Of a DNA stretch of 64,000 nt, positions 8,032 through 15,527 are shown piece after piece. The position numbers were made by a program, and so were the translations under genes. Source of the stretch: Anaerolineae bacterium (GTDB lineage: Bacteria > Chloroflexota > Anaerolineae > Promineifilales > Promineifilaceae); NCBI GenBank assembly GCA_023382655.1, contig JAHDWK010000019.1, forward strand, positions 1 through 64,000, given 5' to 3'. The notes below the pieces were generated by a model. That model was not told where the DNA came from and made no database searches. It saw only the letters and a list, made by a program, of their open reading frames with translations. Every line of letters begins with the position of its first letter. Positions within the stretch are counted from its first letter, which is position 1.

Positions 8032-9198
8032 ATGACCAAAATGTCCCAAGATGTTCTCATTCTGGAATCGGATAAGGAATTTGCCGACCGGCTGGTGCAT
8101 GCCCTGCACGCAGTGGGGTCATTTTCCATATCCGTTGTGCCCACCCTTAAAGAGGCGTGCCTGCATCTGGTGCAGGCGCCCAAAGACCTGGCCTTCGTGC
8201 CCATCAATGAGGGCGCTAAAATTACCCGGTCGCTGCGCGCCATCCAGCCAGACCTGCGCCTGATTCTGATCACACCCACTGCCGATGTGGAAATTCCCGT
8301 AACCTACTCCGGGCGTGTCCAGGGCGTGCTCATCAAGCCGCTTTTGGACGTGGACTTACCGGTGATGATGCAGGAAGCTCTGGCGCAGCCATTTTATGTG
8401 CGCGAGACGGCGGAAGTGGACTTTTTACATCCGGGGAAGACGTTGGACACGGCCGTGCTGGTGAGTACCTTGCATCAGGCCAGGTTGAGCCATTTTGTGA
8501 AAGCGGCCGTTTTTGCCCGCGAGCATAAGCTGTTAGCCTATTGGGGGGACTTAAACGAAAGGGAGTGCGCTACGGTGGCCCTGCATGTGGGCAAGGGATG
8601 GTCTGATACGGCCAGTCTGGAGCGGCTACAATTTCTGCACTTACCGGCGCGGGCCGGCAATTTGCTGCTTTACACCTGCCAGACGCCGCCTCATTTTTTG
8701 TTGACACTGGTGGCGCTGCCGGAGTCACCGGTAGGGGAACTGCGGCGGTACGCGGCTGCCCTGGCGGCGCGTTTGGGTGATGTCGCTGGGGGGCACACGC
8801 CACCAACAGGGCAGTCGTTTCGTTTTGCGGTCAATGGGGAGAATGTCCACGGCCGTGTTACCTACGCAATTGTCTGGCGGCCATTGGAACCGATGGCCGA
8901 CGCCCTGACCGAACCGCTGCGCCAGGCCTTGCTGCGGTTGGCCGGCGCTAATGGCTGCGTTCTCAATCACATCATCATTCAACCAGACCTCATCCATATT
9001 CTGGTCACCTGCCCGCCCGGACGAGACGCCAATTGGGTGGCGGCGCTGTTTAAGAGCGGCGCCGAACAGACCATTCAGCAGGAATATGGTGTGGTGGTCA
9101 GTCTGTGGGAAGCCGGTTTTTATGCCACCGAAGCCACCCGGCCGCTAAGCCAGGCGGAACTGGATTTGTTTCTCGAACACAACCCGATTTTGTCTTAA
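8032..9198 (+). CDS. Three-part protein: pseudo-receiver, roadblock-like, and degenerate IS200/Y1-transposase-like domain
   Basis: 388 residues. Residues 5-120 follow the response-regulator fold (DVLILESDKEFADRL ... LRLILITP ... GVLIKPL), but the strand that normally carries the phosphoacceptor Asp reads LAFVPINEG, so phosphorylation is unlikely. Residues 140-255 look like a roadblock/LC7 domain (KAAVFAREHKLLAYWGDL). Residues 265-385 resemble the Y1 tyrosine transposase fold of IS200-like/RAYT proteins: VTYAIVWRPLEP, GCVLNHIIIQPDLIHILVTCPP, WVAALFKSGAEQTIQQ, SLWEAGFYAT. The HUH motif is reduced to L-I-H-I-L and the expected catalytic Tyr position reads Phe (LFLEH), so it is probably a non-catalytic DNA-binding descendant. 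Domain assignments are from pattern recognition alone. Monocistronic, with ACGGCCGT octamers inside. Confidence 0.6.
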   Translation: MTKMSQDVLILESDKEFADRLVHALHAVGSFSISVVPTLKEACLHLVQAPKDLAFVPINEGAKITRSLRAIQPDLRLILITPTADVEIPVTYSGRVQGVLIKPLLDVDLPVMMQEALAQPFYVRETAEVDFLHPGKTLDTAVLVSTLHQARLSHFVKAAVFAREHKLLAYWGDLNERECATVALHVGKGWSDTASLERLQFLHLPARAGNLLLYTCQTPPHFLLTLVALPESPVGELRRYAAALAARLGDVAGGHTPPTGQSFRFAVNGENVHGRVTYAIVWRPLEPMADALTEPLRQALLRLAGANGCVLNHIIIQPDLIHILVTCPPGRDANWVAALFKSGAEQTIQQEYGVVVSLWEAGFYATEATRPLSQAELDLFLEHNPILS

Positions 9199-9234
9199 CG
9201 CATCTGTCACCATTGCTGCCAGGGTTGCAGGCTG

Positions 9235-9432
9235 TCAAATCTTTTTCTTCAACTCCGCCGGGTCCAGGTATAACTCCACATATCCGCAAGTCAGGCAAAC
9301 ACGCGCCCGCCGCACCAGTGTGGCTGTGCGCAACATACCGGTTTGCCGGTTAGAAATGTAGCGAATTTCGTCACCAGCCGAAGCGCGCCCTTCATCCATT
9401 TCGCCACTACATTTGGGACAGTTAGTTGTCAT
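9235..9432 (-). CDS. Small zinc-ribbon protein
   Basis: About 65 residues with two knuckles, CPKCSGEMDEG near the start and CLTCGYVELYLDP near the end, the pattern of a single treble-clef or zinc ribbon. Four consecutive ATG codons follow GGAGG; the last one (9432) or the one before has the best spacing. The family resembles small nucleic-acid-binding zinc ribbons (DUF6487 type). Function unknown. Confidence 0.7.
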   Translation of the reverse strand: MTTNCPKCSGEMDEGRASAGDEIRYISNRQTGMLRTATLVRRARVCLTCGYVELYLDPAELKKKI

Positions 9433-9567
9433 CATCATCATCCTCCAAGAATCATGTTTTGCCAAACTTACCCGGTTGATCAGGTGAGGCGGCTACAGGA
9501 TTTTACCTGACACGGCCGTAGCCTCAACCTGAATCATATGCCAATTGTTCCTTAACTCTTGTCTCTT

Positions 9568-10017
9568 CTACGAGAAAAATACCTTGAGCGCCCGCAGCCG
9601 CTTACGTGTTTCCCAGAGGAAAATTTGTTGCATCACCGGCTCCAGGATGAAACGCAGGATACGAGGCCGGGTGGTGAAGTGAAATTTGTAGGTGATGCGC
9701 GAAGTATCCTGGTCAATCGCTTCGTGACGAATGGAGGCGGCCCACGTTTGGAAAAAGGGTGGCTTGTTGACCATTTTGACGGCGGCTACGGACGGCCGTT
9801 GGAAAGACACATACACGGTCTTGAGGGCAATACCCCCCAACGAACGGCGACCCACACAGACGGTGGTTGTGCCCAGACCAACGGCCGTAAAGCCATCATC
9901 CAGATACGCCGCCTGTAAAAGCGTGTCCCATTCCAGGCGACGGCCGTAGTCATGCACCAGGTCAAACACCGCCTCGCACGACGCCGGCATAATCTCGCTC
10001 ACCTCACCATGCGCCAT
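9568..10017 (-). CDS. SRPBCC-superfamily (polyketide cyclase/START-like) protein
   Basis: 149 residues. The pattern EIMPASCEAVFDLVHDYGRRLEWDTLL at the N-terminus is the typical SRPBCC opening (P-V-D-D-x-x-R-x-x-W), followed by seven-strand-like alternation, FHFTTRP, and a long C-terminal helix (RFILEPVMQQIFLWETRKRLRALKVFF). These proteins bind hydrophobic ligands in the cytoplasm; the ligand cannot be told. The longer frame up to 10131 overlaps the upstream gene and has no domain support, so I start at 10017, which has GGAGG about 12 bases ahead. Confidence 0.75.
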   Translation of the reverse strand: MAHGEVSEIMPASCEAVFDLVHDYGRRLEWDTLLQAAYLDDGFTAVGLGTTTVCVGRRSLGGIALKTVYVSFQRPSVAAVKMVNKPPFFQTWAASIRHEAIDQDTSRITYKFHFTTRPRILRFILEPVMQQIFLWETRKRLRALKVFFS

Positions 10018-10052
10018 ATATCGCCAATTCCTCCCAGCATTATATTCAGATG

Positions 10053-10538
10053 TCAGCCATTGCGCCGTACAAGCATTCCTAACGCCAATCCGACGATTAG
10101 GACATGTTCCAGGATTGCCTCGATGAGCCACGGCAGAGTTGGCGCTGGTAGCGGAGGCGCCGCACTGAGAGGTGTGACAATCATGTTCATGACAATGAAA
10201 ACGCCAAATCCATATACGAGCGAGCCGACGATAACATGGCGGCGCAAAAGGGGAATACGATCAGCGGCCAGGATGAAAACAGCAGCGATGACAAACGATA
10301 TGATTAAGTGAAAGAACAACCCCAACAATGCGGTGGCCATGCCACCCGCGAAAGCAGCATCGCCCAATAAGCCGCTGGCGATATATTGCCAAATCAAAAT
10401 AAATGGGGTCTTTTGAATAAGCGTGACAACAATCCCTTGGTGGATGATTTGGGCTATAAAGATAAACATTCCACCAAGGACAATGGGACGAACCAGTGAA
10501 TTGCGGGTATCAAGGGACTTACTAACAATAGTTGACAT
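10053..10538 (-). CDS. Four-helix integral membrane protein of unknown function
   Basis: 161 residues with four clear hydrophobic segments: 18-40 (IVLGGMFIFIAQIIHQGIVV), about 50-85, 80-120 (FFHLIISFVIAAVFILA, GSLVYGFGVFIVMNMIV) and 138-156. It resembles uncharacterised DUF1440/YagU-like membrane proteins, but I do not claim membership. Its ATG follows AAAAAGGAGAAA, the same leader word found upstream of the next two minus-strand genes. Together with the ABM and cytolysin-like genes it forms a probable set next to the BTAD regulator. Confidence 0.65.
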   Translation of the reverse strand: MSTIVSKSLDTRNSLVRPIVLGGMFIFIAQIIHQGIVVTLIQKTPFILIWQYIASGLLGDAAFAGGMATALLGLFFHLIISFVIAAVFILAADRIPLLRRHVIVGSLVYGFGVFIVMNMIVTPLSAAPPLPAPTLPWLIEAILEHVLIVGLALGMLVRRNG

Positions 10539-10669
10539 TTTAATTTCTCCTTTTTGTGTTTGATTCTAAAACTTAAACGCCCAATTGCGTCATCCTAAAC
10601 TTGTTTCTGTTACATGGGGAGCGCCGTTATCGGCCGTTCTCAAGTTGCCAATAGTCACCCAACCGCCCC

Positions 10670-10963
10670 TCAGGGCAACTGCCTGATGACTGTTGCCCTG
10701 AATGGTGCGGCCAACAGCTCTCCCAGAGGCGCGTAGACGCCGCTGGCCATAGCTTCCTGCATATGCGCCGCCCGTGCCTCAGCCGACTCCCAATCGGCGA
10801 TCTCAACCAATATGTCAGGGTTGTCGAGCACCTCGTAGCGCGTACTACCCAAAAAACCACGCTGATCCGATCCATGTTTGGCCACAATACTCTCAATCAG
10901 ATTCTTAAGCTCAACCCGTTTGCCCGGTTTAGCCTGTAATTCAACGATCACCTTGATTGTCAT
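10670..10963 (-). CDS. Antibiotic biosynthesis monooxygenase (ABM) domain protein
   Basis: 97 residues with the dimeric alpha-beta barrel pattern of the ABM family: KVIVELQAKPGKRVELKNLIESIV, RGFLGSTRYEVLDNPDILVEIADWES and a C-terminal strand. Such proteins include cofactor-free quinol monooxygenases (YgiN-like) and stress proteins. The ATG follows AAAGGAGAAAATGAA. It ends 130 bases upstream of the membrane-protein gene and starts 18 bases after the end of the cytolysin-like gene, so the three genes can be one transcript. Confidence 0.82.
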   Translation of the reverse strand: MTIKVIVELQAKPGKRVELKNLIESIVAKHGSDQRGFLGSTRYEVLDNPDILVEIADWESAEARAAHMQEAMASGVYAPLGELLAAPFRATVIRQLP

Positions 10964-10981
10964 TTCATTTTCTCCTTTGAG

Positions 10982-11674
10982 TTACCCGCCCGTGCAGGTT
11001 GGCGAAAACGTCGTGCCACTGACAATGATGACGACACTTGTCGCTTGCGCATACGCACGAGTGCACGTCGTTTGCCATCCGGTTATGCCCGTATAATGCT
11101 GAACTAACACACCAACATTCGTTGCCTCTCCTGGGATTGTCAGGGTGACACCTTGGTTGATGTTAAAAACGCCACTATACAGACTTTGGAGAGGTAAGCC
11201 GGGTAGATTGTACGAAACGTAATATAGGACAAAGAATGCGCCGGTGTTATAGACCGTAATGGATGCTGAGGGAACGGCCGTTGGCGTGCTGGTAGGCGTT
11301 GCGGTGCCCGTAGGCGTGACTGCCGGTGTCGCCGTGTCTGTCGGCGTTGCCGTATCTGTTGGCGTACTCGTCGCAGTCGGCGTGCTCGTTGGCGTCGAAG
11401 TGTTCGTCGGGATGGGTGTCAATGTCCCTGCATTCGTGGGCGTAACCGTTGGCGTTGGCGTGCAGAGTCTGGGGTTATTTGACGTGGCAGTTGGCACTAC
11501 AGTTGGCAGGTTAACACACGAGGGGTTGCCAGCCGCGCTCACATTCATATAGCCAACTATGCCTGCCGCACGCATCGGGAGGGCGAATAGTGCGACCAGC
11601 CCCAGCCCCAGTAGGGCTATTAGAGTGGTGTATCTTAGTTTTTTCTTTGTTTCATTCTTCTGTTCTGTGGACAT
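10982..11674 (-). CDS. Secreted protein with Thr/Pro linker and cytolysin-like C-terminal beta domain
   Basis: 230 residues from an ATG behind AAAAAGGAGAAAAATC. An N-terminal signal or anchor helix (TLIALLGLGLVALFALPMRAAG) leads to a short Cys-containing segment, a TPT/TST-rich linker (about 70-140) and an approximately 95-residue C-terminal domain. That domain shows the order of strands seen in domain 4 of thiol-activated cytolysins: an aromatic FFVLYYVSYN strand, a VTLTIPGEATNVGVLVQ strand, HYTGITGWQTT, and an end reading IIVSGTTFSPTC. The pore-forming part of a cytolysin is absent, so this would be a surface-binding module only. The longer frame to 11773 runs into the regulatory gap. Divergent to the BTAD regulator. 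Confidence 0.6.
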   Translation of the reverse strand: MSTEQKNETKKKLRYTTLIALLGLGLVALFALPMRAAGIVGYMNVSAAGNPSCVNLPTVVPTATSNNPRLCTPTPTVTPTNAGTLTPIPTNTSTPTSTPTATSTPTDTATPTDTATPAVTPTGTATPTSTPTAVPSASITVYNTGAFFVLYYVSYNLPGLPLQSLYSGVFNINQGVTLTIPGEATNVGVLVQHYTGITGWQTTCTRAYAQATSVVIIVSGTTFSPTCTGG

Positions 11675-11700
11675 GATTTTTCTCCTTTTTGTGCGGGCTG

Positions 11701-11755
11701 CGATCCGGATCGAATCGCAACAACGGTTTTTGGAACAAATGATGGTTTTTGTTCC
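11701..11755. promoter_or_regulatory. Candidate operators in the divergent promoter gap
   Basis: The 140-base gap between the divergent cytolysin-like gene and the BTAD regulator holds a perfect 12-base palindrome CGATCCGGATCG (11701-11712) and an inverted repeat GGAACAAA (11732-11739) / TTTGTTCC (11748-11755). Either could be the regulator's site. This is position and symmetry only. Confidence 0.35.
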
Positions 11756-11814
11756 TTGTGATATATTTTCCACTTTAGCGAGACCCCATTAATTCATCAT
11801 TACCTGGGACGATA

Positions 11815-14796
11815 TTGGCTGGATTAACTTTTTCTTTACTCGGCCGTTTGCAGATTGAGCATCGCCGGTTGGGAACGATCATCCTCACCAACCGGAAGGC
11901 GATCGGTTTGCTGGCTTATCTCCTGGTCGAGTCGGATTACGCCCACGGCCGTGAATTTTTGCTTGGCTTGCTGTGGCCCGACCTGCCGACGGCTGCCGCC
12001 CAAAACAACCTCCGCGTCACCTGGGCGCAGCTTCAGAAAGCGCTGGCAACGAGCGACTTTGACGAGCAGCCACCCCTGATCGGCGACCGGCTCACCTTGC
12101 GCTTCAACCCCCTCAGCAATCATGAACTGGATGTGGCCCGCTTTCGCGCCTTGCTCGAGGCCAGCCGCCGCCACCCGCACGCCGACCCACACGATTGCCC
12201 GGAATGTGCCGCCCGGCTGGCAGAGGCGCTTGACCTGGTGCGCGGCGATTTTTTGGACCAATTCTCGCTGCCTAACTGTTCGCAGTTCGACGAGTGGCTC
12301 CTCATGCAGCGCCAACAGTTCCAGGTGCAGGTAACGGCCGTTCTCGAACAACTGGCTGCCTTTCACGAACGCGCCGGACAACTGGCTGAAGCCGCACACG
12401 TCATACGCCGTCTGCTCGAATATGACCCGCTGCGCGAAGCCGCCACTCGTCAATTGATGCGGGTGCTGGCCCGCGCCGACCAGCGCAGCGCCGCCCTGGA
12501 TGCCTACGAAACATGCCGCCGCCTGCTGGCAACCGAACTGGGTCTGGCCCCGACCGTGGAAACCGTGACGCTGGCCGAACAGATCCGCGCCCACGCGCCG
12601 TTCGAGTCGCAATCAACGCAAACCGCTCTGCCGTCTGTGCTGACGCGCTTTTTTGGCCGCCAGCAAGAGTCCGCCCGCCTGGTGGACCTTCTCTCGCGCC
12701 GGACGGTCAGGCTGGTGACATTGACAGGGCCAGGCGGCGTCGGCAAAACCCGCCTGTCGCTTGAGGTTGCCCACCGCATGGCCGGCGTTTTCGCCCAGGA
12801 CATCTGCCTGGTCGAATTAGCCGGCGTTACGGACGGAAGTTCGGTGGACGACGCGGTCGCGGCGGCGCTGCAGTTGCCAACCTCTGGTCGCTCGTCCACC
12901 GCCGCCATTGTGGATTACCTGCGCGACAAGACGATGCTCCTGGTGCTGGATAATTGCGAACACCTGGTAAAAGCGTGCGCCCGCCTCGTCCAGACGCTCT
13001 GCCGCGAGGCCGCGGGGCTGACGGTACTGGCGACGAGCCGCATCCCCCTTCACCTTGATGAGGAGCACGTGGTACGGCTGGAACCATTGGCCACCCCCAC
13101 CATCCAGGGCGCGGAACGACTCACGGTTGCCGACGCGCTGCGCTTTGACTCGGTGCAGTTGTTCACCAACCGCGCCGCGCAATCACTGCTGCATTTCACG
13201 CTCACCGACGCGAATGTGCTGGCGGTCGCTCGAATCTGCCAACAGCTTGACGGCATCCCCCTGGCGATCGAAATTGCGGCCGCGCAAGTCCGCGCGTTGC
13301 CCGTCGAAGCAATTGCCGAACGGCTGGGCCAACGCTTTGCCTGGCTGAATCGGCAGGTGGCCGGAACGCTGCCGCGCCAGCGCACCTTGCATACCTTGAT
13401 TGACTGGTCCTACGGACTGTTAAGCCAGCAGGCACGCTCGCTATTGCGTCAATTAGCCGTCTTTGCCGGGGGGTGGACTCTGGTAGCGGCCGAGGCGGTC
13501 AGCGCACCAGGGGAGCCATGCACCGAGCTCCTCGCCGAACTCGTTGACCACTCGCTGGTAATCTTTGGGGCTGATGCCGGGCACCGGCGCTACGGGATGC
13601 ACGAAACCATCCGCCAGTTTGCCCAGGAGCAGTTGCGCGGCAGCGATCAGGAGGCGGATGCGCTGGAACGTCATGCCCGCTACTATGCGGAGCTTGTTGC
13701 CCACGCGGCGGAGAACCGAACCGGACAACCATTCCCCGAGCGGCTGCGGGCTGTCGTGGATGACCATGATAACGTGGGACGAGCGTTCGAATGGTTGGTT
13801 GCGCATGATGGCGAGCAGGCGCTGGCCCTGGTCGCACAGTTGGGGGTGCTGGAGTTCTGGGAACTGGGCGGCTTTTTCCAGGAGGGACGCCGCTGGCTCC
13901 AGCATGCCTTAGAGGCTACCCGGGAGTCGGTTTCGCTCCAGCGCGGACACGCCTTGCTGGCGGCGGCCGGGCTGTCCTCGGCGATCACCGATTTCGACTA
14001 TGGGTTGCAATGCGTTCAGCAAGCGCAGCAGTTGTTTCAACAGCTTGGCGATCAGCGGGGGGAGATCGACGCCCGGCTGAAGTATTGCAGTCTGGCTGGG
14101 CTCGCTGGCAAAGGCACGAATATTGAAGCGCAGGCTGAAGAAGCGCTCCGGCTGGCTAAGCAAATGTCCTATACGGCCGGGATAGCGAAAGCCAAGGCGA
14201 TGCTGGGAACAATCGCCTATAACGCTGACAAGCCCGAAGAAGCAATTCAGCATGAACTTCTGAGCATAGCGCTGTGGCGCGAGGTGCAGAATCCCTTTGA
14301 ACTCGCAACGGCACTCAACAATCTTGGTATAGACTTGTCGGAAATCCACGAATACGCGGCAGCTCAGCAGGCATTAGAGGAATGCCGGGACATCTATCTG
14401 TCGCTGGGCTACCAGCGCGGCGCCGCCACCGCCATACATAACCTGGGGGAAACTGCTCACAGGATGGGGGACTATATTCGCGCCAGGGAATTACTGCGCG
14501 AATCGCTGCGTATTCGCCGCCATTTGGGCCTGCCACGAGGCTATCCCTACTCATTTGAACTGCTCGCCCAGGTCAACGAAAGTGAAGGGCGCTACGAAGA
14601 AGCGGTTCAACTTCTGGCGGCCGCCGATACCTTGCGGATTCGCATTGGCGCGCCACTCGAACAAGTGGCACAAAAGCATGTCACGGCCGTATTAGCCAGA
14701 GCACGCGCTCGTCTTGGGGATGTGGCGTTTGAATTGGCCTGGTCGAAAGGCGCAACAATGACCACCGAACAAGCGATCGCCCTGGCGCTGAGATGA
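11815..14796 (+). CDS. BTAD / NB-ARC / TPR transcriptional regulator (AfsR/SARP-like)
   Basis: 993 residues. Residues 5-100 are an OmpR-like winged helix (FSLLGRLQIEHRRL, LTNRKAIGLLAYLLV, LLGLLWPDLP), 115-255 a bacterial transcriptional activation domain made of TPR-like helices, and 270-560 an NB-ARC/STAND ATPase with Walker A GPGGVGKT (about 305) and Walker B MLLVLDNCEHL (about 375). From about 610 to the end are tetratricopeptide repeats (YAAAQQALEECRDIYLSLGY, ARELLRESLRIRRHLG). The start is a TTG at 11815 with no strong ribosome site; a start slightly further in is possible. STAND activators of this type switch on secondary-metabolite or secretion genes after ligand binding. The divergent genes are obvious candidate targets. 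It contains only two ACGGCCGT octamers near its start and one near its end. Confidence 0.88.
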   Translation: MAGLTFSLLGRLQIEHRRLGTIILTNRKAIGLLAYLLVESDYAHGREFLLGLLWPDLPTAAAQNNLRVTWAQLQKALATSDFDEQPPLIGDRLTLRFNPLSNHELDVARFRALLEASRRHPHADPHDCPECAARLAEALDLVRGDFLDQFSLPNCSQFDEWLLMQRQQFQVQVTAVLEQLAAFHERAGQLAEAAHVIRRLLEYDPLREAATRQLMRVLARADQRSAALDAYETCRRLLATELGLAPTVETVTLAEQIRAHAPFESQSTQTALPSVLTRFFGRQQESARLVDLLSRRTVRLVTLTGPGGVGKTRLSLEVAHRMAGVFAQDICLVELAGVTDGSSVDDAVAAALQLPTSGRSSTAAIVDYLRDKTMLLVLDNCEHLVKACARLVQTLCREAAGLTVLATSRIPLHLDEEHVVRLEPLATPTIQGAERLTVADALRFDSVQLFTNRAAQSLLHFTLTDANVLAVARICQQLDGIPLAIEIAAAQVRALPVEAIAERLGQRFAWLNRQVAGTLPRQRTLHTLIDWSYGLLSQQARSLLRQLAVFAGGWTLVAAEAVSAPGEPCTELLAELVDHSLVIFGADAGHRRYGMHETIRQFAQEQLRGSDQEADALERHARYYAELVAHAAENRTGQPFPERLRAVVDDHDNVGRAFEWLVAHDGEQALALVAQLGVLEFWELGGFFQEGRRWLQHALEATRESVSLQRGHALLAAAGLSSAITDFDYGLQCVQQAQQLFQQLGDQRGEIDARLKYCSLAGLAGKGTNIEAQAEEALRLAKQMSYTAGIAKAKAMLGTIAYNADKPEEAIQHELLSIALWREVQNPFELATALNNLGIDLSEIHEYAAAQQALEECRDIYLSLGYQRGAATAIHNLGETAHRMGDYIRARELLRESLRIRRHLGLPRGYPYSFELLAQVNESEGRYEEAVQLLAAADTLRIRIGAPLEQVAQKHVTAVLARARARLGDVAFELAWSKGATMTTEQAIALALR

Positions 14797-14875
14797 CTTG
14801 CCGAGATTATTGGCTTCCTTGCTACTTTGGGTTATAAAGCCAGCCACATTCACCCACTGATTTGGAGGCTGATAG

Positions 14876-15457
14876 ATGAGCGAGATTATCGAACAAGAAC
14901 GTATTTGCTGGTTTGCTATTCCTGACGAGGCAGACCTGGACGAAGACCTGCGAAAGCTGTTTGCCAAAGCGCGAGAAAAGATCGGTTTTGTACCCAATGT
15001 ATTTGTAGCCTACACCATGCGCCCCACCCATTTCCGCCCCTGGTTTAGCCACTTCCGCGAACTGATGCAAGGGCCGTCTGACCTTTCTCCGGCGCAGCGA
15101 GAGATGATCAGTGTTGTCGTCTCCTCCCAAAACCACTGCCTCTACTGCCTGGTCAGCCACGGCGCTGACCTGCGCGCTGCTCTGGAAGACCCCATCCTCG
15201 GCGACCGCATCACCTTCGACTACCGCCGCGCCGGCCTGGACGAAAAGAACCTGGTGATGCTCGATTACGCGGTCAAAATCACCAACAACCCGGTGGAGTG
15301 CAGCGAAGCCGACATTGAACATCTACGCCGCGTCGGCTTCTCCGATGAGGCCATCTTCGACATCGCCGAAATTGCCGCCATGTACAACTTCACCAACCGC
15401 CTGGCCTCGGCCACGGGGATGCTGCCGAATCGGGAGTATCATGCGCTGGGGCGGTAA
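14876..15457 (+). CDS. AhpD/CMD-like peroxidase-related protein
   Basis: 193 residues. The carboxymuconolactone decarboxylase core is centred on SSQNHCLYCLVSHG, with the two redox cysteines of the C-x-x-C pair followed by His as in AhpD. The flanking DLSPAQREMISVVV and the C-terminal FSDEAIFDIAEIAAMYNFTNRLA helix are typical of the uncharacterised peroxidase-related family (TIGR01926 type). ATG at 14876 follows GGAGGCTGATAG. Cytoplasmic, likely an alkylhydroperoxidase-type reductase. Confidence 0.85.
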   Translation: MSEIIEQERICWFAIPDEADLDEDLRKLFAKAREKIGFVPNVFVAYTMRPTHFRPWFSHFRELMQGPSDLSPAQREMISVVVSSQNHCLYCLVSHGADLRAALEDPILGDRITFDYRRAGLDEKNLVMLDYAVKITNNPVECSEADIEHLRRVGFSDEAIFDIAEIAAMYNFTNRLASATGMLPNREYHALGR

Positions 15458-15460
15458 ATG

Positions 15461-15527
15461 GTGAGCAGTGAGCAGTCAACAGCAGGGTTGGCCGTAAACT
15501 GCTCACTTGTTACTGCTTACTGCTCAC
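15461..15527. repeat. Dispersed repeat B (GAGCAGT palindrome)
   Basis: GTGAGCAGTGAGCAGT (15461-15476) is mirrored by ACTGCTTACTGCTCAC (15512-15527) as an imperfect 16-base inverted repeat. The right arm supplies the last codons and the TAA stop of the minus-strand M23 gene. A second copy of this family lies at 53200-53289. Confidence 0.75.
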
